A DNA stretch of 64,000 nucleotides, from assembly GCF_002846575.1 (NCBI RefSeq), contig NZ_PJND01000011.1:1-64000 (forward strand), in the 5' to 3' direction. The notes below the pieces were generated by a model. It saw only the letters and a program-made list of their open reading frames with translations. It was not told the origin of the DNA and did no database searches. A program made the position numbers and the translations under genes. How positions within the stretch are numbered: the first letter of the stretch is position 1; every line of letters begins with the position of its first letter. Below are positions 52,179-60,230 of the stretch, piece after piece. The stretch comes from Flavobacterium lindanitolerans (GTDB taxonomy: Bacteria; Bacteroidota; Bacteroidia; Flavobacteriales; Flavobacteriaceae).

Positions 52179-53114
52179 TTATTCAATTTTATACATCTGG
52201 TTTCTACAATCCAAAATCATTTTTCGGTTTAGAAACAGTTTATTTCCAATCATTCCCTGCATGCCTGAAAACTTCATCAAAAAGTTTTGCGCCTTGGATG
52301 TGCCTTCAATGTAAGTCACTTCTGAAAGTTGTAACGTTTTGCTTCCAAATCTTATTTTTTGATGGGACGATGCTGTCATTACCGTTAGTATTTTTCCCCA
52401 TGAATTTCCTTTATCAATTTTTACTTCACCGCCTTTTCTGTACTTTTCCCATTTATCCTTATTCATAATAAGTTCATAGCCACTTGTTCCGGAATCATAC
52501 ATCAGCTTCAGGTTTTCATTACCAATCACTGCCGGAATGAGAATCCTTCGTTTCTTAAATTCAAATCTTTCAAAACCACTACCTTCTCTTTTTTTAGAAA
52601 AGGAGCAGCGGCTGTTTTTAAAGTCCAATGTGACAATCCTTTTTTCCAACAAATCCGTTCCAAGGGTTCCTATTATATTTTGGGCATCGGGATTTTCAAA
52701 ATCGGCCTTAGTTCCATAATCTAATACTTCAAAAAACTTTGATGAAACCTTCATATCCCGAAGCGAAAAATCCAGTGCTATTTTTCCTTTTTCTGTCTCT
52801 TCCGGAATCCTGTCAGGAAACCTGGCCTTAACAGATTGCAAAGAGTTCTTATAAAATACCGTTACGGGCGAACCCAAATCCAACTGCATATAAAACAACT
52901 TATCAATTCCATCAATTCTGACAGGTAAAAGAATGGCCCCATATGGATTTTCATCATTTCCCTGCCACACCATAGGAATACCTTCAGATAGGCCCGAAAC
53001 GGTAAGATAATTTTGAGGTGGCGAGAATCTCTTTTCAAAATAGAAATAACCTCCAATTAACGATAAGGCAATAAGCGCCAATAGGCCCAACAGGATTTTT
53101 TTTAAAGTTTTCAT
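52179..53114 (-). CDS. Exported two-lobed aspartic-protease-like protein
   Basis: 311 residues with an N-terminal helix (KKILLGLLALIALSLIGGYF). The protein is in two similar halves. Lobe 1 has MQLDLGSPVTVFY and later IIGTLGTDLLEKRIVTLDF. Lobe 2 has LMYDSGTSGYELI and later GMIGNKLFLNRKMILDC. This D-x-G ... hydrophobic-G ... LD pattern is that of retropepsin-like proteins. Lobe 1 carries Leu where active enzymes have Thr or Ser after the Asp, so catalysis is uncertain. An ATG at 53135 is an alternative start. Confidence 0.65.
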   Translation of the reverse strand: MKTLKKILLGLLALIALSLIGGYFYFEKRFSPPQNYLTVSGLSEGIPMVWQGNDENPYGAILLPVRIDGIDKLFYMQLDLGSPVTVFYKNSLQSVKARFPDRIPEETEKGKIALDFSLRDMKVSSKFFEVLDYGTKADFENPDAQNIIGTLGTDLLEKRIVTLDFKNSRCSFSKKREGSGFERFEFKKRRILIPAVIGNENLKLMYDSGTSGYELIMNKDKWEKYRKGGEVKIDKGNSWGKILTVMTASSHQKIRFGSKTLQLSEVTYIEGTSKAQNFLMKFSGMQGMIGNKLFLNRKMILDCRNQMYKIE

Positions 53115-53376
53115 TCTGATTTCTTTTTCGTGCAAGATTCGGAATCAAAGTTGAATTTAACCCTAAAATCAATACGCCATTATTGTGACAATTTTACGAC
53201 ACAATCATAACATTCTTTATTTCAAATAAATACAAACCCTTTTCTTTCAAACACAAGACTCAAAAATTATCTATTATTTAATGTGATAGTCGCGGCTCTT
53301 CTTTATTTTAGTACTTTTATAAAGATTTTTTCTTACAATAAATAATCCTGACAGACTATTCGCGTTTTATATCCTG

Positions 53377-54327
53377 ATGAAACCCTATTTCTTCCTTCTC
53401 TTCTTTTTTATGACGTCCTTTTCGTGGGCACAACGCGACAGCACCTATATCAGACCTTATGAGCATAATTTCTCGATAAGGACCTATCTGGCGATTAATT
53501 TTCTGTCGATGGAGCAACAGACAGGCACCGAGGAATATAAAAAATTCATGCCCAATAATCCTCCCAATATTGGTTTGGGATTCTCAATGAACAATACGAT
53601 TGTAAATGTCAGTTACGGACAGGGATTCAATTTTATGAGAGATAAGGAAAAGGGAAGAACCAAGGCGCTGGACCTGCAAATACACAATTACGGAAAGAAA
53701 TTCACCTTTGATATTTTTATACAGCGATACCGCGGATTCTATGCAGAAGACGAATCGGGTAATGTGCTTGCCCTTTATCCTGACCTGAAAATCCGGCAAT
53801 ATGGCGCTTACGGACAATACATCTTCAACAATAAAAAATTTTCATACAGGGCTGCCTTTAACCAAAATGAAAAACAGTTAAAATCGGCAGGAAGCTTTCT
53901 GATTGGCGGAGGTGTTTATTTTTCAAAGATTGAATCAGACAGTTCATTTGTACACAAAAAAAGAAATTCGCTGCATAATTTCCAATTTGGCGTAAGTGGT
54001 GGTTATGCTTATCTATGGGCAATCAACAAAAAATGGTTTGCGAGTATCTCGACTACTGTTGGTGTCAATATTGGTTCCGAAAAATTCAACACCTTTGGTA
54101 AAGAAAAAATCGAGGTCTATCCTACTTTATTTCCGCGCGTAGCTTTAGGTTATGATACTGAAAACTGGTCGGCGGGACTTTCATTTGTCAGCAATACCGT
54201 ATTTTCGGCCTTTTCAGATAATGAGCATTCAAATGTCAGCCTGTTTTCCGGAAATTTTAAACTTTCCTATATCCGAAGATTCGATTCTTTCGACTTTCTA
54301 AAAAAGAAGAAAAAACAGATTGATTGA
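53377..54327 (+). CDS. DUF4421 family protein, probable outer-membrane barrel
   Basis: 316 residues. The signal peptide is MKPYFFLLFFFMTSFSWAQ, then RDSTYIRPYEHNFSIRTYLA, the usual start of DUF4421 proteins in Bacteroidota. Amphipathic beta strands with aromatic ends run throughout. Function unknown. It is followed by a palindromic repeat. Confidence 0.85.
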   Translation: MKPYFFLLFFFMTSFSWAQRDSTYIRPYEHNFSIRTYLAINFLSMEQQTGTEEYKKFMPNNPPNIGLGFSMNNTIVNVSYGQGFNFMRDKEKGRTKALDLQIHNYGKKFTFDIFIQRYRGFYAEDESGNVLALYPDLKIRQYGAYGQYIFNNKKFSYRAAFNQNEKQLKSAGSFLIGGGVYFSKIESDSSFVHKKRNSLHNFQFGVSGGYAYLWAINKKWFASISTTVGVNIGSEKFNTFGKEKIEVYPTLFPRVALGYDTENWSAGLSFVSNTVFSAFSDNEHSNVSLFSGNFKLSYIRRFDSFDFLKKKKKQID

Positions 54328-54349
54328 TAGTAATGTCCTACTATAATAA

Positions 54350-54397
54350 GGCCTGGCGTCTTTGCAAGGAAATAATTCCCCGCAAAGACGCCAGGCC
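54350..54397. repeat. Palindromic intergenic repeat, copy 2
   Basis: A perfect 16-bp inverted repeat has arms 54350-54365 (GGCCTGGCGTCTTTGC) and 54382-54397 around a GGAA/TTCC inner stem. The core GCGTCTTTGC and the AATAATT loop match the element at 29544. Confidence 0.85.
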
Positions 54398-54420
54398 ACA
54401 AAGAGAAAGTAATTTGAAAA

Positions 54421-54462
54421 ATCTTAAATCTTAAATCTTAAATCTTAAATCTTAAATCTTAA
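54421..54462. repeat. Heptanucleotide tandem repeat
   Basis: Six exact copies of ATCTTAA (42 bp) lie directly downstream of the palindromic repeat and just past the 3' end of the MFS gene on the opposite strand. It is not in frame with any gene. Confidence 0.9.
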
Positions 54463-54467
54463 ATTTT

Positions 54468-55661
54468 TTATTCACACGAAACAACCTTCACAGGCTCTGC
54501 TTCTAATTCCTGTTCTACTTCCTTATGCTTCTTCTCCAGTGTAATAAACGTAAATCCAAAAGCCAACAGCAATAACGGAACACTCAACCAAATAACTTCG
54601 TGCACGCCATACTGTGCTATGACAAAACCGCCAAGCAAAGTTCCCAATGTGATACCGGCATTAAAAAAAGAAGGCATCAGACCATTTACACTTTCAAGTG
54701 CCTGTTCCGGAACACCATTTATGATGTGGATATTCGCAGCCAGGAAGCCTCCCGTGTGGATAAAGCCCCATATCGACAGAATAATAACCATCGGAACAAA
54801 AGCACCACCAAATTGATACGCCAATAAATGGATTCCTATCAGGGACAGTAAAAACAATCGGTTAGTTAGCATTACGTTTTTGCTGAGTGCGATTCCCATA
54901 AGCCAGTTTCCAACAATACCGGTCACACCAAAAACAAGCAGCATAATGCTGATTTCCGTACCATTCATATGCGAAATCTTATCCATATACTCGGCCAGAT
55001 AACCATAAGTTGCAAACATTCCCGCCACTATAATCAAAGACGTAAAAAGCTTGAACCATACCTGAGGTTTGTCTAATACTTTTACCTGATTTTCTGTAGG
55101 CAGTTTTTCTTCCACAGGCATTGAAGGAACAAAAAGAGCCAGGGCTATAAAAGCGATAAGGTTAATGATTCCCGCCAAAGCGAAGGAAGCCCTCCAATCA
55201 AACAAATCTGCCATGTAAGTTGTTATTGGAACACCTAATACGGTTGCCACACTAAGGCCGGCCATCACAACAGAAATTGCTTTTGGAGCATCTTTAGGTC
55301 CGGCCTGTTTTGCTGCTGCAGACATAGATACTGCCCAAAAAACAGGATGCAAAAAAGCTGGAACGATGCGGGCAATCATTAGCATTGTGAAATTAGGAGA
55401 AATAACAGAAAGCAGATTCGATATTACAAATACAGCCAAAACGGCACACATTATGGTCTTGCGGTTAATCTTAGCCGTTAGCATTGTAGTAAACGGACCC
55501 GCTACAGCAACAGTCAGTGCAAAAGCACTTAACAGCCAGCCTGCCGTATCGATTGAAACCTGAAATTCTTTTGCCAGCGTTGGCAAAATACCTATAACTC
55601 CAAATTCTGTGGTAATAATACCGAAGGCTCCCAAAGCCATTATATAGATTGACTTATTCAT
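54468..55661 (-). CDS. MFS transporter, sugar/arabinose-efflux-like (12 helices)
   Basis: 397 residues with 12 predicted helices. It begins MNKSIYIMALGAFGIITTEFGVIGILPTLA, as in the DHA1/YdeA-type efflux proteins. Substrate unknown. It is 64 nt downstream of an ArsR-type repressor on the same strand, so it is probably in that operon and derepressed by the repressor ligand. Confidence 0.9.
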   Translation of the reverse strand: MNKSIYIMALGAFGIITTEFGVIGILPTLAKEFQVSIDTAGWLLSAFALTVAVAGPFTTMLTAKINRKTIMCAVLAVFVISNLLSVISPNFTMLMIARIVPAFLHPVFWAVSMSAAAKQAGPKDAPKAISVVMAGLSVATVLGVPITTYMADLFDWRASFALAGIINLIAFIALALFVPSMPVEEKLPTENQVKVLDKPQVWFKLFTSLIIVAGMFATYGYLAEYMDKISHMNGTEISIMLLVFGVTGIVGNWLMGIALSKNVMLTNRLFLLSLIGIHLLAYQFGGAFVPMVIILSIWGFIHTGGFLAANIHIINGVPEQALESVNGLMPSFFNAGITLGTLLGGFVIAQYGVHEVIWLSVPLLLLAFGFTFITLEKKHKEVEQELEAEPVKVVSCE

Positions 55662-55725
55662 TAATTCAAATATTTAAATGTTTCTATTAATAATAAAGGT
55701 TAAAAAATTTTGTAAGCAGGCAAAG

Positions 55726-56001
55726 CTAGCCTTTCAGGTTGTTGAGGCTGGCGATATACTCGTCAAGTACTTTTTGGTTGAGCGAATATTTTAGGTTTCT
55801 TCCTTCTTTTTCAGGAATAAGAAGGTCAGCATCTACCAATTGCTTGAGGTGGTGCGAAACAGAAGGCTGTGTAAGGTCGAGCATATCATTAAACTCGGCA
55901 CAGTAAACACCATCATGCTTTTTTTTGAATTGCTGCAAAATAGCAATTCTGCTCACATCGCTCAGGGCTTTAGATATTTTCTCTATTTTTTTGTTATCCA
56001 T
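55726..56001 (-). CDS. ArsR-family winged-helix regulator
   Basis: 91 residues from ATG at 56001; an adjacent in-frame ATG at 56004 is equally possible. The helix-turn-helix is VYCAEFNDMLDLTQPSVSHHLKQL with a wing LLIPEKEGRNLKYSLN. The metal-binding cysteine pair in helix 3 of ArsR/SmtB is absent (only one Cys, in CAEF), so a non-metal ligand is likely. It should repress itself and the MFS gene that follows. Confidence 0.9.
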   Translation of the reverse strand: MDNKKIEKISKALSDVSRIAILQQFKKKHDGVYCAEFNDMLDLTQPSVSHHLKQLVDADLLIPEKEGRNLKYSLNQKVLDEYIASLNNLKG

Positions 56002-56157
56002 CATAGCAATTATGATAACTATCATTTGGTAAATCTGTTACAAAATTACAAAACATATAGAAACATATAAATATATACATGGATAAATTTGATTTAAATA
56101 TCAACAATATCTATTCTGTAAGGTCAAGCCCGCGGAAAAGCTACCTTTTCCACTGAT

Positions 56158-56622
56158 CTACAAACAGTTGATTACGGAACTTTCTTTAATGCTCCTGATA
56201 ACAAAAGCACTTTTGATATTGGAAATAATTTCAAGTTTTGAGATTTTATGTACGGCGAAATTCTGATAATCTTCCATATCATCCAGTAAAAGTTTTAGGA
56301 GAAAATCATAAGTACCGGCTATATAGGATGCTTCCAAAACCTCATCAAGTCCTAAAACATACGATTCAAATTCTTCAAAAAGCGATTCCTGATGCCTCAC
56401 AAGCGTTACCTGGCAATACACCAATAATTTTTTTCCCAAAGCTTTGGGGTCGATTACGGCAGCATAATTCTGAATGACACCTGCAGATTCCAACTTTTTG
56501 ATTCGCTCATGAACCGGAGTAATTGACAGGTTTACCTTCTCTGCCAGCTGTTTTATAGATTGTTTTGCATCTTTTTGGAGTTCCAGCAGCAATTTTCTGT
56601 CGGTTGCATCTAATGTTATCAT
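56158..56622 (-). CDS. Lrp/AsnC family transcriptional regulator
   Basis: 154 residues. The N-terminal HTH is LDATDRKLLLELQKDAKQSI (residues about 3-22) with NLSITPVHERIKKLES, and a RAM ligand-binding domain occupies about 65-150 (YCQVTLVRHQESLFEEF). ATG at 56622 (MITLDATD) is the family start; the ATG at 56670 adds a nonconserved leader. It stands divergently to the Cys/Met-rich leader and susCD operon, and Lrp-type regulators bind amino acids, so control of the neighbour is plausible. Confidence 0.93.
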   Translation of the reverse strand: MITLDATDRKLLLELQKDAKQSIKQLAEKVNLSITPVHERIKKLESAGVIQNYAAVIDPKALGKKLLVYCQVTLVRHQESLFEEFESYVLGLDEVLEASYIAGTYDFLLKLLLDDMEDYQNFAVHKISKLEIISNIKSAFVIRSIKESSVINCL

Positions 56623-56748
56623 AGTATGATTTTCTATTTTGGATAAAAAGTCCAATACAAAACTATACAAAAATACTATTAAAAATAGATTAAAAAGAAA
56701 AACATACTGATTTTGATGTGTTTTACAGAATTAAAGTGTTTTATTAAA

Positions 56749-56756
56749 TACATTTG
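56749..56756 (+). promoter_or_regulatory. -7 element of leader-susCD operon
   Basis: TACATTTG fits the consensus; transcription would start near 56763, 48 nt before the leader ORF. No well-placed -33 TTG was found. Confidence 0.55.
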
Positions 56757-56810
56757 CCACAGAAATACGGACTAAAAATTTGATACCAATCAAATAATAA
56801 AATCTACCCA

Positions 56811-56987
56811 ATGAATCAGTTTACAAACATCAGCAAAAACCCAACTTCAAAATCTAAAAACTTTTTTGGCTTTTTAGAATGCATGATGCTATGTAAAAAT
56901 TGTTGGCATAAAGCCACAACCTGCTGTACAAACAGTACTTCAATGTATAGCGCATCAATGAATTATTGGTGCATGAATATTTCATAA
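56811..56987 (+). CDS. Cys/Met-rich leader peptide upstream of susCD
   Basis: 58 codons, ATG 56811 to TAA 56985-56987. Cys at 24, 28, 31, 38, 39 and 54; Met at 1, 25, 26, 45, 50 and 55; so 12 of 58 residues are sulfur amino acids, nearly all in the last 35 codons, ending NYWCMNIS. No signal peptide. The stop lies 11 nt before an RNA structure that can form either an anti-terminator or a terminator ahead of susC, the geometry of an attenuator leader. A metal-binding miniprotein is the alternative reading. Confidence 0.55.
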   Translation: MNQFTNISKNPTSKSKNFFGFLECMMLCKNCWHKATTCCTNSTSMYSASMNYWCMNIS

Positions 56988-56997
56988 AATCGTAAGA

Positions 56998-57024
56998 CCT
57001 CGACTTTGTATAAAACAAAGGAGG
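56998..57024 (+). promoter_or_regulatory. Candidate anti-terminator hairpin
   Basis: CCTC at 56998-57001 and CTTTGT at 57004-57009 can pair with ACAAAG at 57015-57020 and GAGG at 57021-57024, a 10-bp stem with a 2-nt bulge and loop ATAAA. It uses bases 57017-57024, which are the left arm of the terminator at 57017, so the two cannot form together. Confidence 0.5.
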
Positions 57025-57046
57025 CTTGTGCGAGCCTCCTTTTTTT
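57017..57046 (+). terminator. Intrinsic terminator in the susCD leader
   Basis: A perfect 10-bp stem AAAGGAGGCT with AGCCTCCTTT and a 6-nt loop TGTGCG is followed by T4. It lies between the leader ORF and susC, 75 nt before the susC ATG, so it must be conditional or weak for susC to be transcribed from the upstream promoter. Confidence 0.85.
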
Positions 57047-57120
57047 GTGCCGTTTTTTATAGCAGCTAAAAAACGATACGTATAAGTGTATGCTGCTAAA
57101 ATTAATCAAATCTTTTAAAA

Positions 57121-60100
57121 ATGAAGAGTAAACTATCAAAAATTCTATTCGGATTTTTGCTTCTCAATGCGCTAATAGCAGCAGCGCAGGAAAAGGAAAT
57201 TTCCGGATATGTTACTGATGCGAACAGTCTTTCGCTGCCCGGCGTTACCATAGCGGTAAAAAATACGACACTGGGAACCCAAACCGATTTCGATGGAAAA
57301 TTCACCATCAAAGCGACCCCGGAAGACATTCTTGTTTTCACCTTCCTGGGATACAAAACCCGAGAAATTAAAGTAGGCAGCCAATCCAATCTGACGGTAC
57401 AGCTTTTGGACGAAAGTGTTGGTTTGGACGAAATTGTAATCGTTGCCTACGGAACCCAAAAACAACGTGCGGTTGTGGGTGCCATTGGAAAAGTGAGCAG
57501 TGAGGTTTTAGAAAAGCAGCAGGCCACTTCTGTAATTTCTGCCTTACAAGGTTCTGTTCCGGGTGTCAGCGTTATTAATTCCAGCGGTCAGCCGGGTGAA
57601 AGTCCAACAATACGCGTGAGGGGAATCGGCTCAATAAACGCCTCCGCTTCTCCGCTGATTATTGTAGACGGTGTTCCTTTTAACGGAAACATCAATTCCA
57701 TCAGTTCCGACCAGATTGAATCTATGAACGTCCTGAAAGATGCAGCGTCAACCGCTTTATACGGTTCCCGTGGAGCCAACGGCGTTATTGTCATCAAGAC
57801 AAAATCAGGCAAGAGAAATTCCCTGCCGCAGGTAAGTTTCAGGGTTTCTTCGGGAATCTCCGGTGATGCGGTAAAAACCCATGAAGTTTTAGGCACTAAT
57901 GACTATGTAAAATATTTATGGGAAGCCCGAAAAAACACCTATCAGTATGTTCAGGGGCAAACTCCTGAAAATGCAGCCAGCAATGCGGCTTCAGGATTGG
58001 TTAGCGCTTTGGGATACAATCCATACAATGTTTCAAACATTATCGATTCGAACGGACAATTAAATCCGAATGCCCAATTAAACTGGGAAACGAATTGGAA
58101 GGACGAACTGTTCCGGAACCAAAGCTTTAGGAATGAGTACAATTTCAATGTGAGCGGCGGTAGTGAAAATACCACCTACTTCTTATCCGGAAATTACCTG
58201 AATCAGGACGGATTGGTCAAAACCTCGAAGTTTGAACGTTCCACATTCCGATTAAATGTTGATACTAAAGTAAACGACTGGCTTGAAGTGGGAAGCAATG
58301 TTGCCTATTCGGCCTCACGACAAAACTTTCCTGTGCAATCCGGCACTTCCTTTACCAGCGCCATGAGTTGGATTTATGCCATGCCAAGCGTATACCCTGT
58401 CTACAGACGAAATCCAGACGGCAGTCTTGTATCAGGAAATATTTTTGACTACGGAAACACAACGCAATTGGTGAACGGAGTACGTCCTTTAATGAGTGGC
58501 GACAATGCTGTAGGTTCGCTTTATAAAGACCAGAACCGCAACAACAGAAGCAATGTAAATCTTAACGGATATGCCAAGTTTTTACTGACGGATAAGCTTT
58601 CCTTCAAAACCAATCTGGCGTATGAGGATTATAATTATGATGCCAAAGAATATATGAACTCTGTTTACGGGCAGGCATCAAGCGTCAATGGAAGAGTGAG
58701 CCGTGAAAAGACCAGCACAAAAACCATAAATTTCATCAATGCATTACGCTATGACAATAATTTTGGAGACCATTCTGTTGGTGTTGACGTAATTTACGAA
58801 GCCTATCAATCCAAAAATGACCTGTTTGCAGCTTCATCGACCGGATTTTTGCCGGGCGTAACGGTTATAGGCGGCGGAACTACTCCTGAATCTGTAGATG
58901 GTTATGTTTTGGAAGACCGTTTAAACAGTTTCTTAGGAAGAGTGAGTTACGATTTTGCAAACAAATACTTTCTGGAAGCTTCCTATAGAAGAGACGGTTC
59001 TTCCCGATTTTCACAGGAGGTGCGTTGGGGTAATTTCTATTCAGTTGGAGCTTCCTGGATTATTTCGGATGAGAATTTCTTAAAAGACAGTAACGTGGTC
59101 AATCTTCTGAAATTAAGAGGTTCTTATGGTGAATTGGGTAATAACCAGACTTCTTCCTATTTCCCGTATATCCAGAGTTTTGAAACAGGTTTCAGCCAAC
59201 TGGAAAATCCCGGCGTTTTGCTAGGCGACCGTGTTGATAAAAACCTGACCTGGGAAAAAACGGCATCGTTCAACATTGGACTGGATTTCAGCCTTTTCAA
59301 CAGCCAACTGGAAGGTTCTGTAGATTATTACAACAAGAGTTCAATCGACCTTTTGTACAATGTTCCGATTCCGTCATCAACCGGAAATACAAGCGTATTG
59401 ACCAATGCAGGTTCTCTAAGAAATTACGGTCTGGAGGTTAGCCTTACATCACATAACATCAAAACCGATAACTTCTCGTGGGATACGAATCTGAATTTTT
59501 CTTTAGACCGAAACAAGATTACGGAACTGACGCAGGATTCTTTTATCACAGGCCTGAATCGTTGGGAAGTAGGACGCTCGCTTTATGATTTTTATCTGAG
59601 AGACTATGCCGGTGTCGACCCGAATGACGGTTATGCTATGTGGTATAAGGATGTGGTTGATGCCAACGGAAATGTTACCGGAAAAGAAACGACTAAAAAT
59701 TATGACGAAGCAACAAGATATTACAACAAATCGGCCCTTCCTGCAATCATTGGAGGTATTACGAATTCAGTACAGTTCAAAAGATTTGATGTAAGTGCCT
59801 TGTTCAATTTCAGTTTGGGCTCCTATGTCTATGATTCCGATTATGCAGCCCTGATGGGTGGTATTTCAAGAGGAAGGCAAAGCTCACCCGATATTGAAAA
59901 CCGCTGGACAAAACCGGGTGATATTACCAATATTCCGGTATTGCTCAACTCGACCAATAATTTTGCGGCGGCTTCCACCCGATTCCTGTACAAAAATGAT
60001 TATGTGAGATTGAAAGCGCTGACGTTAGGATACAGCCTTCCAATTGAAAGTATTCATAAACTGAAAATTAATCAGGCAAGGATTTATCTTCAGGCAGACA

Positions 60101-60219
60101 ACCTGCTGACATTCCAATCGCATAAAGGAATCGACCCGGAACAAAGCATTAACGGAACAACCAATTTCAGGTCGCCGCTTTCAAGAACCGTGACATTAGG
60201 ATTCAACCTTAATTTTTAA
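57121..60219 (+). CDS. SusC/RagA-type TonB-dependent transporter
   Basis: 1032 residues. Signal peptide to about residue 22 (LLNALIAAAQ), a carboxypeptidase-D-like domain (about 25-95: ISGYVTDANSLSLPGVTIAV), a TonB-box-like DEIVIVAYGTQKQRAVVGAI, the plug (about 115-235: ALQGSVPGVSVINSSGQPG, RGANGVIVIKTKSGK) and a 22-strand barrel ending VTLGFNLNF. With SusD it imports large or complexed nutrients. Substrate not evident; the sulfur-rich leader upstream hints at a sulfur-containing one. Eleven bases separate it from susD. Confidence 0.95.
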   Translation: MKSKLSKILFGFLLLNALIAAAQEKEISGYVTDANSLSLPGVTIAVKNTTLGTQTDFDGKFTIKATPEDILVFTFLGYKTREIKVGSQSNLTVQLLDESVGLDEIVIVAYGTQKQRAVVGAIGKVSSEVLEKQQATSVISALQGSVPGVSVINSSGQPGESPTIRVRGIGSINASASPLIIVDGVPFNGNINSISSDQIESMNVLKDAASTALYGSRGANGVIVIKTKSGKRNSLPQVSFRVSSGISGDAVKTHEVLGTNDYVKYLWEARKNTYQYVQGQTPENAASNAASGLVSALGYNPYNVSNIIDSNGQLNPNAQLNWETNWKDELFRNQSFRNEYNFNVSGGSENTTYFLSGNYLNQDGLVKTSKFERSTFRLNVDTKVNDWLEVGSNVAYSASRQNFPVQSGTSFTSAMSWIYAMPSVYPVYRRNPDGSLVSGNIFDYGNTTQLVNGVRPLMSGDNAVGSLYKDQNRNNRSNVNLNGYAKFLLTDKLSFKTNLAYEDYNYDAKEYMNSVYGQASSVNGRVSREKTSTKTINFINALRYDNNFGDHSVGVDVIYEAYQSKNDLFAASSTGFLPGVTVIGGGTTPESVDGYVLEDRLNSFLGRVSYDFANKYFLEASYRRDGSSRFSQEVRWGNFYSVGASWIISDENFLKDSNVVNLLKLRGSYGELGNNQTSSYFPYIQSFETGFSQLENPGVLLGDRVDKNLTWEKTASFNIGLDFSLFNSQLEGSVDYYNKSSIDLLYNVPIPSSTGNTSVLTNAGSLRNYGLEVSLTSHNIKTDNFSWDTNLNFSLDRNKITELTQDSFITGLNRWEVGRSLYDFYLRDYAGVDPNDGYAMWYKDVVDANGNVTGKETTKNYDEATRYYNKSALPAIIGGITNSVQFKRFDVSALFNFSLGSYVYDSDYAALMGGISRGRQSSPDIENRWTKPGDITNIPVLLNSTNNFAAASTRFLYKNDYVRLKALTLGYSLPIESIHKLKINQARIYLQADNLLTFQSHKGIDPEQSINGTTNFRSPLSRTVTLGFNLNF

Positions 60220-60230
60220 CACCTAAAGAC

